A stretch of 64,000 bases of DNA. Origin: Kistimonas asteriae. Its GTDB lineage: Bacteria; Pseudomonadota; Gammaproteobacteria; Pseudomonadales; Endozoicomonadaceae. Below are positions 34,196-44,303 of the stretch, in pieces (position 1 is the stretch's first letter; each line of letters opens with the position of its first letter). A program made the position numbers and the translations under genes. The notes beneath the pieces are model-generated. The model did no database searches. It was given only the letters and a program-made list of their open reading frames with translations, and was not told the origin of the DNA. The DNA is taken from contig NZ_JAEVHF010000010.1 in NCBI RefSeq assembly GCF_018263925.1, positions 1 to 64,000 of the forward strand. The letters are read 5' to 3'.

Positions 34196-35425
34196 ATGCG
34201 ACGTCTGAAGCTTGTAGTCATCGGTAATGGAATGGGAAGTGTACGCTTCCTGGAAACACTGGTGGCCGGAGGTGAGCATGGCTATGGCATCACGGTTCTG
34301 GGTGATGAGCCGGATCCGGGTTATAACCGGATCATGCTTTCGCCCCTGCTGGCTGGCGAGATCCCCTTTTCAGAGACGGTATTAAGGTCTCGCCAATGGT
34401 ATGAAGAAAATGAGATCACATTGCATACCGGCTCTGATTTTCGGGTTGTTTCGATTGATCGACTACAGCGCCTGGTTGTAACCGCGGCAGGTGAGTCATT
34501 TTCTTATGATCACTTGGTGCTGGCAACCGGTTCTCATGCCTATATTCCCGATATTCCGGGCTCCAGCTTCGAGGGGGTCGTGCCGTTTCGACGTTATGGG
34601 GATGTGGAGGCCATGTTGAGTGCAGCAGAATCCGGTAAAGCCGTACGTCGAGCAGTCGTGATTGGTGGCGGTCTGTTGGGTCTTGAGGCGGCCAATGCAC
34701 TGAATTCTCGAGGAATGCAGGTCACACTGGTGCACAGTCAATCGGTACTCCTGAATCGTCAGCTGGATGCCTATGCAGGCCAATTGTTACAGGATGAGCT
34801 GGAATCCCGTGGCATTGCATTTCTGAAACCAAAACGCACAGCGTGTATTGAAGGATGTGATGGCCGAGCATCCGGCGTGGGTTTTAGTGATGGGTCATCC
34901 ATTGATGCAGAACTTGTGGTGTTTGCCATTGGCATTCGGCCCAATACTCTGTTGGCTGCCGAGTCCGGACTGGCCTGTGAGCATGGCATTATGGTGGATG
35001 ACCGGATGCTGACCAGTGATCCGTCAATCAGTGCTATCGGTGAATGTATCCAGCACGGTAATGAAACCTTCGGACTGGTGGAGCCCGTTTATTTGCAGGC
35101 AGTAACCCTTGCGCGTCGTTTACAGGGAGAGTTGCAGCCATTCGTTTCACGACCCTCGGCAACCAAACTGAAAGTCAGTGGCGTGCAGTTGTTCTCCAGT
35201 GGTCAGTTCCAGGGGGAAGGCAGGGATGAAGTCATAACCCTGAAGTATTCCGATGCCGGTATTTATCGACGACTGGTCATACGTGATAACCGGGTAGTGG
35301 GTGTGTTGCTCTATGGTGATACCTCCGATGGAGCCTGGTATCAGGAATTGCTGGAGTCCGACCAGGATATCAGTGAGTACCGGAATACATTGCTCTTTGG
35401 ATCTCAGTTTGCTGCCGTGGCGTGA
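34196..35425 (+). CDS. NasB-like FAD/NAD(P) oxidoreductase of the nitrate reductase
   Basis: A flavoprotein of 409 residues resembling the N-terminal half of NirB. It has FAD motif VVIGNGMGSVRF, PGYNRIMLSPLL, LATGSHAYIPDIPG, NAD motif AVVIGGGLLGLEAANAL and the ISAIGECIQHG tail. It lacks the BFD and sirohaem domains. Such proteins (NasB/NasC type) pass electrons from NAD(P)H to NasA. The gene begins 3 nt after nirD and its stop lies upstream of the nasA ATG within an overlapping frame. The function as nitrate reductase reductase is inferred from context. Confidence 0.85.
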   Translation: MRRLKLVVIGNGMGSVRFLETLVAGGEHGYGITVLGDEPDPGYNRIMLSPLLAGEIPFSETVLRSRQWYEENEITLHTGSDFRVVSIDRLQRLVVTAAGESFSYDHLVLATGSHAYIPDIPGSSFEGVVPFRRYGDVEAMLSAAESGKAVRRAVVIGGGLLGLEAANALNSRGMQVTLVHSQSVLLNRQLDAYAGQLLQDELESRGIAFLKPKRTACIEGCDGRASGVGFSDGSSIDAELVVFAIGIRPNTLLAAESGLACEHGIMVDDRMLTSDPSISAIGECIQHGNETFGLVEPVYLQAVTLARRLQGELQPFVSRPSATKLKVSGVQLFSSGQFQGEGRDEVITLKYSDAGIYRRLVIRDNRVVGVLLYGDTSDGAWYQELLESDQDISEYRNTLLFGSQFAAVA

Positions 35426-35457
35426 CGGCGCAGCAGGCAGTCATTGGAGGTGTTGTC

Positions 35458-38139
35458 ATGTCTGTAACGGAAGCGGCTGAGATCAGAACGACCTGTGCCT
35501 ATTGTGGCGTGGGTTGCGGTATCGTCGCAGAAAAACCTGCCGGTGATGCCGAAGTGATTGCGGTCAGTGGTGATTCGTTGCATCCCGCCAACCTGGGGCG
35601 GCTATGTTCCAAAGGCAGCGCTCTGGGCGAGACGGTCCATCACGAAAACCGTCTGTTCTATCCCATGGTGAACGGTAACCGTGTGACCTGGGATGCAGCC
35701 TTAACCGATGTCGTCAGTCGACTGCAGTCGACAATCGAACAATATGGCCCGCAATCTGTCGCGCTGTATGGTTCAGGGCAGTTATTGACGGAAGATTATT
35801 ATGTGGCCAACAAGCTGATGAAAGGCTTTGTTGGCAGTGCCAATATTGATACCAATTCCCGGCTTTGTATGGCGTCAACCGTAGCGGGGCAGAAGCGTGC
35901 CTTTGGCACCGATACGGTACCGGGTTGCTATGAGGACCTTGAGCTGGCGGACTGTCTGGTGCTGGTGGGCTCGAATATGGCCTGGTGCCATCCCGTCCTG
36001 TTTCAGCGGATACGTGCCGTCAAACAGGCGCGGGGCGACCAGATGAAGGTTATTGTCATTGATCCTCGCCGTACCGATACCTGCGATATTGCTGACCTCT
36101 TCCTGCCGATACAGCCTGGTACCGATAGCGTGCTATTTAACGGCTTGCTGGTATGGCTTGTTGATCGTAACGTCGTCGATGAAGCCTATATTAAACGTCA
36201 TACTACCGGTTTTGATCGTTCTCTGGCACAAGCCAGGATGACATCACCCTCGGTGGCCATCGTTGCCACAAAGTGTGGCCTTGAGCCTGATGCGGTAGAA
36301 GCATTCTATCGATGGTTTGCAGAGAATGGGCGCTCGGTCACAGCCTGGTCCCAGGGGGTTAACCAGTCCAGTGCGGGAACCGACAAGGTTAATGCCATCC
36401 TCAATTGTCATCTGGCGACCGGGCGTATCGGTAAACCCGGTAGCACACCGTTTTCTCTGACAGGTCAGCCCAATGCCATGGGCGGGCGAGAGGTGGGCGG
36501 GTTGGCAAACCAGTTGGCTGCACATCTTGAGTTCAACCGGACGGATGACGTTGAGCGGGTTGCCCGATTCTGGCAGGCGCCCAATATGGTCGCTGCGCCG
36601 GGTTTAACCGCCGTGGAGATGTTTGACGCTGTGGCTCGAGGGGATATCCGTTTTATCTGGATTATGGGCACCAATCCGGTTGTCAGTATGCCGGACGCTG
36701 ACCGCGTGAAACAGGCGCTCAGCGACTGTCCAGCAGTGGTTGTATCAGATTGCATCAAAAACACTGATACGGCAGATGTCGCGGATATCCTGCTACCCGC
36801 AGCTGGCTGGAGTGAAAAGGATGGCACGGTCACAAATTCTGAGCGTCGTATATCGCGGCAGCGCCGCTTGCGGACTCCTGTGGGAGAATCGCGACCTGAC
36901 TGGGCGATCATGTCGGAAGTTGGACGACGCTTAGGTTATAGCGAGGCCTTTTCGTTTCAATCACCTGTAGAGATTTTCAGGGAACATGCGGCGTTATCGG
37001 CATTTGAAAACTGCGCTGGTCTGCGACCACGGGATTTTCATATTGGTGGTCTGAAGGATATCAGCGGAGATGCTTATGATCGTCTTGTACCGATTCAGTG
37101 GCCTGTTCGTGCTACGGAATCAGTTGGGGAGGCGAGATTATTAGGGGATGGGCAATTTTATACTGAAACAGGAAGGGCTAATTTTGTTTCTGTCAGCGAG
37201 TTAAAGGCTGACAATGTTCCGGATCAGCGCTACCCGCTGGTACTTAATACCGGACGGGTTCGCGATCATTGGCACACTATGACGCGTACTGCACTTGCAC
37301 CAAGGTTGAATCAGCATCGGGATGAACCCTTCGTGGAGCTTCATCCCGATGATGCCGCCTCTCGTGAGATTATCGATCAGTCGCTGGTGGTGGTTTCATC
37401 GCAATGGGGGCAGGTTATTGTACGAGCGAAGGTGACGACGCATCAGCAGTCTGGCCATGTGTTTGTGCCCATGCACTGGTCCGGACAGTTCAGCCGTTCA
37501 GGGCGTGTGGGCAGTGTCGTTAATCCTGTTGTGGATCCGTTTTCCCGTCAGCCTGACAGTAAATATACGCCTGTCGAGTTAAGACGGTTTGTACCCGAAC
37601 GTTATGGTATTTTGTTGAGCCGGTCACCCGTTGCGTTGCCTGAGACTGAATATGCTGTTTCTGTAAAATCTGCCGCTTGTTACCGTTATGAGCTGGCTGC
37701 TGCTGATGATCGTAAAGATGGTTTTAGTGCTTTTTTACCTGAATTTTCGGCAGCTTCAGTGATTGAATACGATGATGTTACAAATGGGGTAAAGCGTTGT
37801 CTGTATCTGCAGGATGGCGATCTAGTCGCCATGTTGTTTGAATCGCAAAACTACGAATCCCTGATTGACCGTGCCGGGCTTGAGTCTGCTTTTATCGATG
37901 ATCAGGATATGGCATTACTGCAATGGCAGCTGTTATCTGGACAGCCAGGTAAGGGGGCAGGTTGCCAGGGGCGCCAGATTTGCGCCTGTTTTGGGGTGGG
38001 TGAGAACGCGATTGTGTCGGCCATCCTGAAGGAGAACCTTGAATCTGTTGAATCTGTCGGGAAATTGCTCAAGGCGGGTACTAACTGTGGTTCCTGTATT
38101 CCGGAAATCCGGCAACTGCTAGCGTCAGTGGATGGTTAG
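35458..38139 (+). CDS. nasA: Assimilatory nitrate reductase catalytic subunit
   Basis: A molybdopterin enzyme of 893 residues that reduces nitrate to nitrite. An N-terminal [4Fe-4S] motif is CAYCGVGCGIV with a later Cys in GRLCSKG. The molybdopterin domains carry NTNSRLCMAST (conserved SRLCM), VSMPDADRVK, AGWSEKDGTVTNSERR and the C-terminal molybdopterin dinucleotide region LNTGRVRDHWHTMTRT. The last 60 residues are a BFD-like [2Fe-2S] domain (ICACFGVGEN and GTNCGSCIPEI), as in Klebsiella NasA. The ATG has GGAGG 7 nt upstream. The frame is open back to 35422, overlapping the previous gene, but that start lacks a ribosome site. Confidence 0.96.
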   Translation: MSVTEAAEIRTTCAYCGVGCGIVAEKPAGDAEVIAVSGDSLHPANLGRLCSKGSALGETVHHENRLFYPMVNGNRVTWDAALTDVVSRLQSTIEQYGPQSVALYGSGQLLTEDYYVANKLMKGFVGSANIDTNSRLCMASTVAGQKRAFGTDTVPGCYEDLELADCLVLVGSNMAWCHPVLFQRIRAVKQARGDQMKVIVIDPRRTDTCDIADLFLPIQPGTDSVLFNGLLVWLVDRNVVDEAYIKRHTTGFDRSLAQARMTSPSVAIVATKCGLEPDAVEAFYRWFAENGRSVTAWSQGVNQSSAGTDKVNAILNCHLATGRIGKPGSTPFSLTGQPNAMGGREVGGLANQLAAHLEFNRTDDVERVARFWQAPNMVAAPGLTAVEMFDAVARGDIRFIWIMGTNPVVSMPDADRVKQALSDCPAVVVSDCIKNTDTADVADILLPAAGWSEKDGTVTNSERRISRQRRLRTPVGESRPDWAIMSEVGRRLGYSEAFSFQSPVEIFREHAALSAFENCAGLRPRDFHIGGLKDISGDAYDRLVPIQWPVRATESVGEARLLGDGQFYTETGRANFVSVSELKADNVPDQRYPLVLNTGRVRDHWHTMTRTALAPRLNQHRDEPFVELHPDDAASREIIDQSLVVVSSQWGQVIVRAKVTTHQQSGHVFVPMHWSGQFSRSGRVGSVVNPVVDPFSRQPDSKYTPVELRRFVPERYGILLSRSPVALPETEYAVSVKSAACYRYELAAADDRKDGFSAFLPEFSAASVIEYDDVTNGVKRCLYLQDGDLVAMLFESQNYESLIDRAGLESAFIDDQDMALLQWQLLSGQPGKGAGCQGRQICACFGVGENAIVSAILKENLESVESVGKLLKAGTNCGSCIPEIRQLLASVDG

Positions 38140-38396
38140 TGATAGGTGTCGGTTTGAATAATTTCTGCCTGAAGCGGCTGGCTTGCAGAGGTGATTTCGA
38201 TTAAGTACTGACAGTGACAGGCAGGGCAGTGGCAGGTCAAGGTGCCTGCTTTTTGCCTGATGACACGCACTTCCGGAATGGCAACGGCTTCATCGCTCTG
38301 ACACTGGCATGGCCAGCTCAATACTGCGTTAATAACGGCTATATCAAAACAGGTGCCGTCAAAATAAAAGCCTGTGTAGCGACTGGCATCATTCAT
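38136..38396 (-). CDS. Uncharacterised Cys-rich small ORF
   Basis: An 86-residue frame with six cysteines: WPCQC in the middle and TCHCPACHCQY about 25 residues later. Spacing suggests a zinc-ribbon or Fe-S site, but I recognise no family. It converges on nasA and overlaps its stop by 4 nt. No clear ribosome binding site precedes the ATG, so the reading frame may be fortuitous. The Cys pattern and the absence of another gene in this gap argue for keeping it as a candidate. Confidence 0.4.
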   Translation of the reverse strand: MNDASRYTGFYFDGTCFDIAVINAVLSWPCQCQSDEAVAIPEVRVIRQKAGTLTCHCPACHCQYLIEITSASQPLQAEIIQTDTYH

Positions 38397-38495
38397 TGCA
38401 ACATCATGTGTCTGAAAAAAATACTTGCCAATTTAACCGCACGGGTATTGGCAAGTTGTCCATAGTTTGAGTATAGCGATCTGTGCTCACGGCTT

Positions 38496-39098
38496 TCAGC
38501 CGTTGGCAGCATCCCGGATGGTGCTGATTTGTTCTGTCAGATCTGTGACGCTGTGGGGGGGATTGAAGTATTTATACACCTGAAGGTCAGGGCCGATCAG
38601 GGTTAACGCACCAGCGTGATCAACCAGGTACACGCCATTACTGTCAGGTTCACCAATACGGTAGGGCAGGTAGAGGCTGCTGGTCAGTTGATCAATTTGG
38701 CTTCGCGTACCTGTGGCGGCAGCAAAGTCGTCATTAAAGAAGCGGATATACTCATTCAGGCGTTCCGGTGAATCTCTGTCAGGATCGACGGAGACAAACA
38801 GTACATTAACAGGTTGTTCTACCGGTAACTGTTGATGTAACTGGTTCAACAGAGACAGTGTGGTTGGACAGACGTCGGGGCAAAAGGTGTAACCGAGGAA
38901 TAACAGTGTCCATTGGCCAGCTAGCGATTGCTCCGTGATCGTCTTCCCCTGATGATTGTCCAGTGTGAATACAGGGATGCGGTTATAAGTTGTGGGTTGT
39001 GGCTTTTGGGTGATCTGCTGAAACGTATAGGCACCCGCAGCGATGGCTGCTAAAGCAACGACAATCAGTAGCAGTCGTGTAAGAGCTGTGGTTGGCAT
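38496..39098 (-). CDS. SCO1/SenC family copper chaperone-like protein
   Basis: A thioredoxin-fold protein of 200 residues anchored by an N-terminal membrane segment (LLLIVVALAAIAAGAYTF) and facing the periplasm. The copper ligands are Cys-x3-Cys in TFCPDVCPTTLS and His in YLVDHAGAL. SCO proteins deliver copper to cytochrome c oxidase CuA or act as thiol reductases. The ATG at 39098 has AGGA 6 nt upstream; a TTG two codons earlier is less likely. It lies 29 nt from terC on the same strand. Confidence 0.93.
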   Translation of the reverse strand: MPTTALTRLLLIVVALAAIAAGAYTFQQITQKPQPTTYNRIPVFTLDNHQGKTITEQSLAGQWTLLFLGYTFCPDVCPTTLSLLNQLHQQLPVEQPVNVLFVSVDPDRDSPERLNEYIRFFNDDFAAATGTRSQIDQLTSSLYLPYRIGEPDSNGVYLVDHAGALTLIGPDLQVYKYFNPPHSVTDLTEQISTIRDAANG

Positions 39099-39127
39099 GG
39101 TCAATCCTGTTTTATTGGTATGCGACG

Positions 39128-39856
39128 CTATCCTCCTGCTGAGCGGGTGGCAGACCTGCGTCGATGTACTTTTATGTTAATTATTTCAACGCAGAGAGAA
39201 AAGGCCATGGCGAAATAGATATAGCCTTTGGGGATGTGCAGGGACAACCCTTCGCCAATCAGGGACACGCCTACCAGGATAAGGAAGCTGAGTGCCAGCA
39301 TTTTCAGGGTAGGGTGCTTGTCGACGAAGTCGCCAATGGGTTTGGCGGCAAATAACATCACCAGCACAGCGATGACAATCGCGATGACCATAACCGGGAC
39401 ATGGTCAGCCATTCCTACAGCGGTAATGACTGAGTCGAGAGAAAATACGATGTCCAGAATCGCGATTTGAACCAGGACCATCATGAAGCCCGATAGCGCG
39501 GCTTTGGTAACATTGCTGTTGTCGTGCTCCATGGCGCAATGGATCTCATGGGTGCTTTTAGCGAGTAGAAATAGCCCACCACCAATAAGAATCAGATCTC
39601 TGCCGGATATTTCCTGGTTAAGAATGTCAAACAGTGGCTGTGTCAGTTGCATGACCCAGGCGATGGATAGCAACAGAAGCACACGTGTACACATGGCCAG
39701 TATGAGGCCAATCGTTCGAGCCTTTTGTCGTTGGTGTTCGGGTAGCCGGCCAGCAAGTATGCTGACGAAGATGATATTGTCGATGCCAAGGACGATTTCA
39801 AGGGCAACTAGCGTGATGAGTGAAATCCACGCTTGTGGGTCTGCCAGCCATTCCAT
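39128..39856 (-). CDS. TerC family integral membrane protein
   Basis: A 242-residue membrane protein with about seven hydrophobic segments. The TerC signature acidic motifs are LEIVLGIDNIIFVSIL and ILDIVFSLDSVITAVGM. Members are linked to metal-ion export (for example Mn or Ca) or tellurite tolerance. Substrate cannot be assigned here. It begins with ATG just upstream of WLADPQAWISLITLVALE. Confidence 0.92.
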   Translation of the reverse strand: MEWLADPQAWISLITLVALEIVLGIDNIIFVSILAGRLPEHQRQKARTIGLILAMCTRVLLLLSIAWVMQLTQPLFDILNQEISGRDLILIGGGLFLLAKSTHEIHCAMEHDNSNVTKAALSGFMMVLVQIAILDIVFSLDSVITAVGMADHVPVMVIAIVIAVLVMLFAAKPIGDFVDKHPTLKMLALSFLILVGVSLIGEGLSLHIPKGYIYFAMAFSLCVEIINIKVHRRRSATRSAGG

Positions 39857-39967
39857 GGGCTAATTCCTTTTGCTGCAAATTGCCTGAGCTATATCGGCTT
39901 AATGTAGCAGGAAAGTGGGGCTCGACGTATAAAATGTGATGCTGTGTGAGATGTGCACGGAGGAAGC

Positions 39968-39995
39968 GAAGCGCCACAGAATTCTGTGGCGCTTC
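39968..39995. promoter_or_regulatory. Perfect 28-bp palindrome downstream of gltA
   Basis: GAAGCGCCACAG-AATT-CTGTGGCGCTTC is a perfect inverted repeat between gltA and terC. No T run follows on the minus strand, while TTGTTT follows on the plus strand. It probably marks the 3' end of the gltA mRNA as a stabilising hairpin or weak terminator. Confidence 0.6.
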
Positions 39996-40019
39996 TTGTT
40001 TGATTAAAAGGAACCGAGA

Positions 40020-41309
40020 TTAACGCTTGTCGACCGGAGGATAATCACGTGCTGCCGGACCTGTGTAGAGCTGACGTGGCCGGCCAATACGATAGGCACC
40101 GCTGATCATCTCATGCCAGTGAGCAATCCAGCCAGGTGTACGGCCAATAGCAAAGATAACCGTGAACATCTCTGTAGGAATGCCCAGTGCCTTTAGAATA
40201 ATGCCGGAGTAGAAGTCGACATTGGGATAGAGCTTCTTGCTGATGAAGTATTCATCTTCCAGAGCAATCTTTTCCAGGCGTTTGGCGATCTTGAACATCG
40301 GATCGTCACCCAGCCCCAGCTCGTTCAGTACTTCATCGCAGGTCTCTTTCATCACCTTGGCGCGAGGGTCGAAGTTCTTGTAAACCCTGTGACCGAAGCC
40401 CATCAGTCGGAAGGGATCATCCTTGTCTTTGGCCTTGGCAATGAACTGATCAATGTGTTTTTCGTCGCCGATCTCATCCAGCATTTTCAGGACGGCTTCG
40501 TTTGCACCGCCATGTGCAGGACCCCAAAGGGCAGCAATGCCGGCAGCAATACACGCAAATGGATTGGCGCCACTGGAGCCAGCCAGGCGAACGGTTGAAG
40601 TCGATGCATTCTGTTCATGGTCAGCATGCAACAGGAAGATGCGATCCATGGCTCGAGCCAGTACCGGGCTGACATGATATTCCTCGCAGGGCGTGGCAAA
40701 CATCATGTGCAGGAAGTTACCGCCATAGCCGAGATCATTTCTCGGGTACATGAAGGGCTGGCCAATAGAGAATTTATAAGCCATGGCCGCCAATGTCGGC
40801 ATCTTGGAGACCAGCCGATAGGCTGTGATTTCACGATGGCGCTCGTTCGTGATATCCAGATAGTCGTGATAGAAGGAGGCCAGTGCGCCGACCAAACCAC
40901 ACATGATGGCCATCGGGTGGGCGTCACGCCGAAAGCCTTTCAGCAGTTCAACCATCTGTTCATGAACCATGGTATGGCGCAGGATGGTCGTACTGAAAGT
41001 CTCTTTGTTCTTTGCGTCAGGCAGCTCCCCGTATAGGAGGAGATAACACACTTCAAGAAAATCCGAGTGTTCTGCGAGTTGTTCTATCGGATAGCCACGA
41101 TGGAGCAAAACACCTTTTTCACCGTCGATGTAGGTGATTTTGGATTCGCAGGATGCGGTGGATACAAAGCCCGGATCATAGGTAAAGTAACCATTGCTGG
41201 TCAGTCCCCGGACATCAATGACATCTGGTCCTGCAGTTCCGCTAAGAACGGGTAACTCCAGAGAGAGATCAGAACCTTCAATGGTCAGCCGCGCAAGCTT
41301 CTCAGCCAT
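40020..41309 (-). CDS. gltA: Type II citrate synthase
   Basis: Condenses acetyl-CoA and oxaloacetate to start the TCA cycle. The 429 residues match the hexameric type of gram-negative bacteria. Catalytic and binding signatures include [52 protein letters not shown] with active His, [14 protein letters not shown] and [10 protein letters not shown]. The ATG at 41309 has AGGAGG closely upstream; five extra codons of open frame exist ahead of it. It is divergent from sdhC across a 464-nt region. Confidence 0.97.
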   Translation of the reverse strand: MAEKLARLTIEGSDLSLELPVLSGTAGPDVIDVRGLTSNGYFTYDPGFVSTASCESKITYIDGEKGVLLHRGYPIEQLAEHSDFLEVCYLLLYGELPDAKNKETFSTTILRHTMVHEQMVELLKGFRRDAHPMAIMCGLVGALASFYHDYLDITNERHREITAYRLVSKMPTLAAMAYKFSIGQPFMYPRNDLGYGGNFLHMMFATPCEEYHVSPVLARAMDRIFLLHADHEQNASTSTVRLAGSSGANPFACIAAGIAALWGPAHGGANEAVLKMLDEIGDEKHIDQFIAKAKDKDDPFRLMGFGHRVYKNFDPRAKVMKETCDEVLNELGLGDDPMFKIAKRLEKIALEDEYFISKKLYPNVDFYSGIILKALGIPTEMFTVIFAIGRTPGWIAHWHEMISGAYRIGRPRQLYTGPAARDYPPVDKR

Positions 41310-41773
41310 CAGGCCTCCTATCATGCTGTTCTTGGCTATTGTTTATAGAGAACCCTTGCCGTTTTGTATCAATTATGATCAATCGATCAGGGTTCATTAT
41401 TGTGAAGTCGGCTCAACTATAGAGACATAAAAGTTTTTGTCAAACGCTGACGTCAATAGAGAATATACTTAAATAAATGTTTGTGTAGTGCTGATTTTTA
41501 CGCAGGAATCGCGCACCGCGATTGGGCGTTTCGGTGTGTGTGCGTGCTGTTGTGGTGCAGGCATTTTTACCTTTGATAACCTAGGGTTATGGTCAGTATG
41601 CAGGGGGGTAAGTCGTTGTAATTAAAAACCGAGATGTCTATACTGCGAGGCCGTAAGCCTTGGGTAGTCGGTACTTAGGTGTGGGATGCTGGCAAGTGAC
41701 TGCCCTCTTCAGATCACGCACTAAAATCCAGCAAAAAAAATGTCCTTGGCGGACCAGTTAAGGTAGATCACTC
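41310..41773. promoter_or_regulatory. Divergent gltA / sdhC control region
   Basis: No gene is visible in this gap of 464 nt. An operator-like palindrome ATAACC-TAG-GGTTAT lies at 41576-41590, about 185 bp before sdhC. A weak minus-strand promoter candidate for gltA (TTGATA at 41367-41372) lies about 60 bp upstream of the start codon. AT-rich sequence covers 41380-41490. Confidence 0.4.
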
Positions 41774-42148
41774 GTGAATAGCAAAAGACCAGTCAACCTC
41801 GATATAACTACTATAAGGTTGCCGTTACCAGCCTATACCTCAATTCTTCACCGTATCTCGGGTGTCATCCTGTTTGTGGGCATCGCCTTTCTTCTGTATG
41901 GGCTTGATTTGTCGCTTGGCTCAAAGGAAGGGTTTGATCAGCTGAAAGAATGCCTGCAAAGCCCGGTGGCCAAATTTATCACCTGGGGATTGTTGTCGGC
42001 GCTGGCCTATCATTTGGTGGCAGGTGTAAAGCACCTCTTCATGGATGTCGGTATTGGTGAAGGTAAGGCTTCTGGTGTGATGGGCGCCAAACTGACCATT
42101 GCGGTTTCTGCCGCTCTGATTGTTCTTGCGGGGGTATGGGTATGGTAA
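41774..42148 (+). CDS. sdhC: Succinate dehydrogenase cytochrome b556 subunit
   Basis: A 124-residue membrane anchor with three helices. It contains HRISGVILFVGIAFLLYG and the haem-ligand region AYHLVAGVKHLFMD. With SdhD it binds haem b and ubiquinone. The GTG start is preceded by AAGG at some distance. It is the first gene of sdhCDAB; the sdhD frame overlaps its end by up to 13 nt. Confidence 0.96.
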   Translation: MNSKRPVNLDITTIRLPLPAYTSILHRISGVILFVGIAFLLYGLDLSLGSKEGFDQLKECLQSPVAKFITWGLLSALAYHLVAGVKHLFMDVGIGEGKASGVMGAKLTIAVSAALIVLAGVWVW

Positions 42149-42510
42149 CCAATATTACAAATCTTTCTCGGAGTGGATTGTACGATTGGATGGTGCAGCG
42201 TGTTACCGCCATTGTACTTGCTGCTTATTTCGTGTTCTTGACGATTTACCTCGTGGTTAATCCTGGTCTGGGTTTTGATCAGTGGAGTGGGCTTTTTCAG
42301 CAGACCTGGATGCGGGTGTTTACCATGATGGCGCTGCTGGCGCTGGGTGGACATGCCTGGGTGGGCATGTGGACGATTTCAACGGACTATTTGACAGAGA
42401 AAGCGCTGGGTAACAAGGCGTTGCCTGTCAGATTCTCTTTTCAGGCGATTTGTGGTGTTGCGATGTTCAGCTATGTGGTCTGGGGCATCCAGATCCTGTG
42501 GGGGCTATGA
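42142..42510 (+). CDS. sdhD: Succinate dehydrogenase hydrophobic membrane anchor
   Basis: About 122 residues and three helices. It opens VTNITNLSRSGLYDWMVQRV and has LGGHAWVGMWTISTDYL with conserved residues near the quinone/haem site. Two ATG codons (42136 and 42142) are possible; I take the second. It overlaps the 3' end of sdhC, indicating translational coupling. Confidence 0.95.
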   Translation: MVTNITNLSRSGLYDWMVQRVTAIVLAAYFVFLTIYLVVNPGLGFDQWSGLFQQTWMRVFTMMALLALGGHAWVGMWTISTDYLTEKALGNKALPVRFSFQAICGVAMFSYVVWGIQILWGL

Positions 42511-42513
42511 TTT

Positions 42514-44286
42514 ATGACCGGAATACGAACTCTGTCTTTTGATGCCATTGTGGTCGGTGGCGGTGGTGCTGGCATGCGTGCGGCGCTGCAGTTGACTGAA
42601 TCAGGATTGAGGACGGCCTGTGTCACCAAGGTTTTCCCCACGCGTTCACATACTGTTTCTGCCCAGGGTGGTATAACCTGCGCGATTGCCAGTTCTGATC
42701 CTAATGATGACTGGCGTTGGCATATGTATGACACCGTCAAGGGGTCAGATTACATTGGCGATCAGGATGCCATTGAATACATGTGTTCTGTTGGTCCGCA
42801 GGCTGTTTTTGAGTTGGAACACATGGGGTTGCCATTCTCCCGTACAGAAACCGGTCGTATTTACCAGCGTCCTTTTGGTGGTCAGTCCAAGGATTTTGGT
42901 AAGGGTGGTCAGGCGGCCAGGACCTGTGCCGCTGCAGACCGTACCGGCCATGCCCTGCTGCATACTTTGTATCAGGCCAATCTCAAGGGTGGCACAACAT
43001 TCTTTAACGAATGGTATGCCGTTGATCTTGTGAAGAATCAGCGGGGCCAGGTTGTTGGTGTTGTTGCTATTTGTATTGAAACGGGTGAAACCGTCTATAT
43101 CAAAGCCAAGGCGACAGTGCTTGCTACCGGTGGCGCTGGACGTATCTACCAGTCCACCACGAATGCGCTGATCAATACAGGTGATGGCGTCGGTATGGCG
43201 CTGCGTGCAGGATTCCCTGTCCAGGATATGGAAATGTGGCAGTTCCACCCCACCGGTATTCATGGTGCGGGCACACTGGTTACGGAAGGGTGTCGTGGTG
43301 AAGGCGGCTACCTGATTAACAGTGAGGGTGAGCGCTTCATGGAGCGCTATGCGCCTAATGCCAAGGATCTTGCGGGCCGCGATGTGGTTGCTCGCTCCAT
43401 GGTTATTGAGATTCTTGAAGGGCGCGGTTGTGGTCCCAACAAGGATCATGTACTTCTCAAGCTGGATCACCTGGGCGAGGAAACCTTGAATCTCAGGTTG
43501 CCGGGTATTTGTGAGCTTTCACGCACATTTGCTCATGTCGACCCCATCAAGGCGCCGATTCCTGTTGTTCCCACGTGTCACTACATGATGGGTGGCCTGC
43601 CGACCAATATTGGTGGTCAGGCGCTCACGCAAACAGCAGATGGCAACGATGTCGTTATTGATGGTCTGTATGCTTGTGGTGAGGCGGCTTGTGTGTCTGT
43701 TCATGGTGCTAATCGCCTGGGTGGAAACTCGTTGCTGGATCTGGTGGTCTTCGGTCGTGCTGCTGGTTTGCAGATTGAGCAAAGCCTGAAGGAAGGCTTT
43801 GATAGTATGGATGCCAGTGAAACGGATCTGGATCAGGCGATGACACGTCTGAATCGCCTAAATGCCAGTACTGCTGGCGAAAGTGTCGCGGCGGTACGTA
43901 AAGATCTGCAGAGTACCATGCAGCTTTATTTCGGGGTGTTCCGTGAAGGTGAAAGCATGCAGACAGGTTTGGGTATGCTGGATGAGATTGGTCAGCGACT
44001 CCAGAATCTGCATCTCGAAGACAAGAGTCAGGCATTCAATACGGCGCGTATAGAGGCGCTTGAGCTTGAAAACCTCTATGAAGTCGCTTATGCAACGGCT
44101 GTTGCTGCGGAAGAGCGGAAGGAGTCTCGCGGAGCGCATGCTCGAAACGATTTCCAGGAGCGCGATGATGATAACTGGCTCAAGCATTCCATTTATTTCC
44201 CTGCCGATAAGCGAATTGGCAAGCGGGATGTGAACTTCGCTCCGAAAACCATGGAGCCGTTCCCGCCGAAAATTCGTACATACTAA
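42514..44286 (+). CDS. sdhA: Succinate dehydrogenase flavoprotein subunit
   Basis: The catalytic subunit, 590 residues, oxidising succinate to fumarate at the inner face of the membrane. The FAD site [13 protein letters not shown] and the covalent-FAD His in [12 protein letters not shown] are present. Active-site segments [17 protein letters not shown] and [19 protein letters not shown] and a final [17 protein letters not shown] complete the family pattern. It starts 3 nt after sdhD. Confidence 0.98.
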   Translation: MTGIRTLSFDAIVVGGGGAGMRAALQLTESGLRTACVTKVFPTRSHTVSAQGGITCAIASSDPNDDWRWHMYDTVKGSDYIGDQDAIEYMCSVGPQAVFELEHMGLPFSRTETGRIYQRPFGGQSKDFGKGGQAARTCAAADRTGHALLHTLYQANLKGGTTFFNEWYAVDLVKNQRGQVVGVVAICIETGETVYIKAKATVLATGGAGRIYQSTTNALINTGDGVGMALRAGFPVQDMEMWQFHPTGIHGAGTLVTEGCRGEGGYLINSEGERFMERYAPNAKDLAGRDVVARSMVIEILEGRGCGPNKDHVLLKLDHLGEETLNLRLPGICELSRTFAHVDPIKAPIPVVPTCHYMMGGLPTNIGGQALTQTADGNDVVIDGLYACGEAACVSVHGANRLGGNSLLDLVVFGRAAGLQIEQSLKEGFDSMDASETDLDQAMTRLNRLNASTAGESVAAVRKDLQSTMQLYFGVFREGESMQTGLGMLDEIGQRLQNLHLEDKSQAFNTARIEALELENLYEVAYATAVAAEERKESRGAHARNDFQERDDDNWLKHSIYFPADKRIGKRDVNFAPKTMEPFPPKIRTY

Positions 44287-44303
44287 GGTGATGGGGGAAT
44301 ATT

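Noticed and set aside
39128-39856. Tellurite resistance operon
   Set aside because: Only a TerC-family gene is present, without terZABDE partners; lone TerC proteins are widespread membrane metal transporters.
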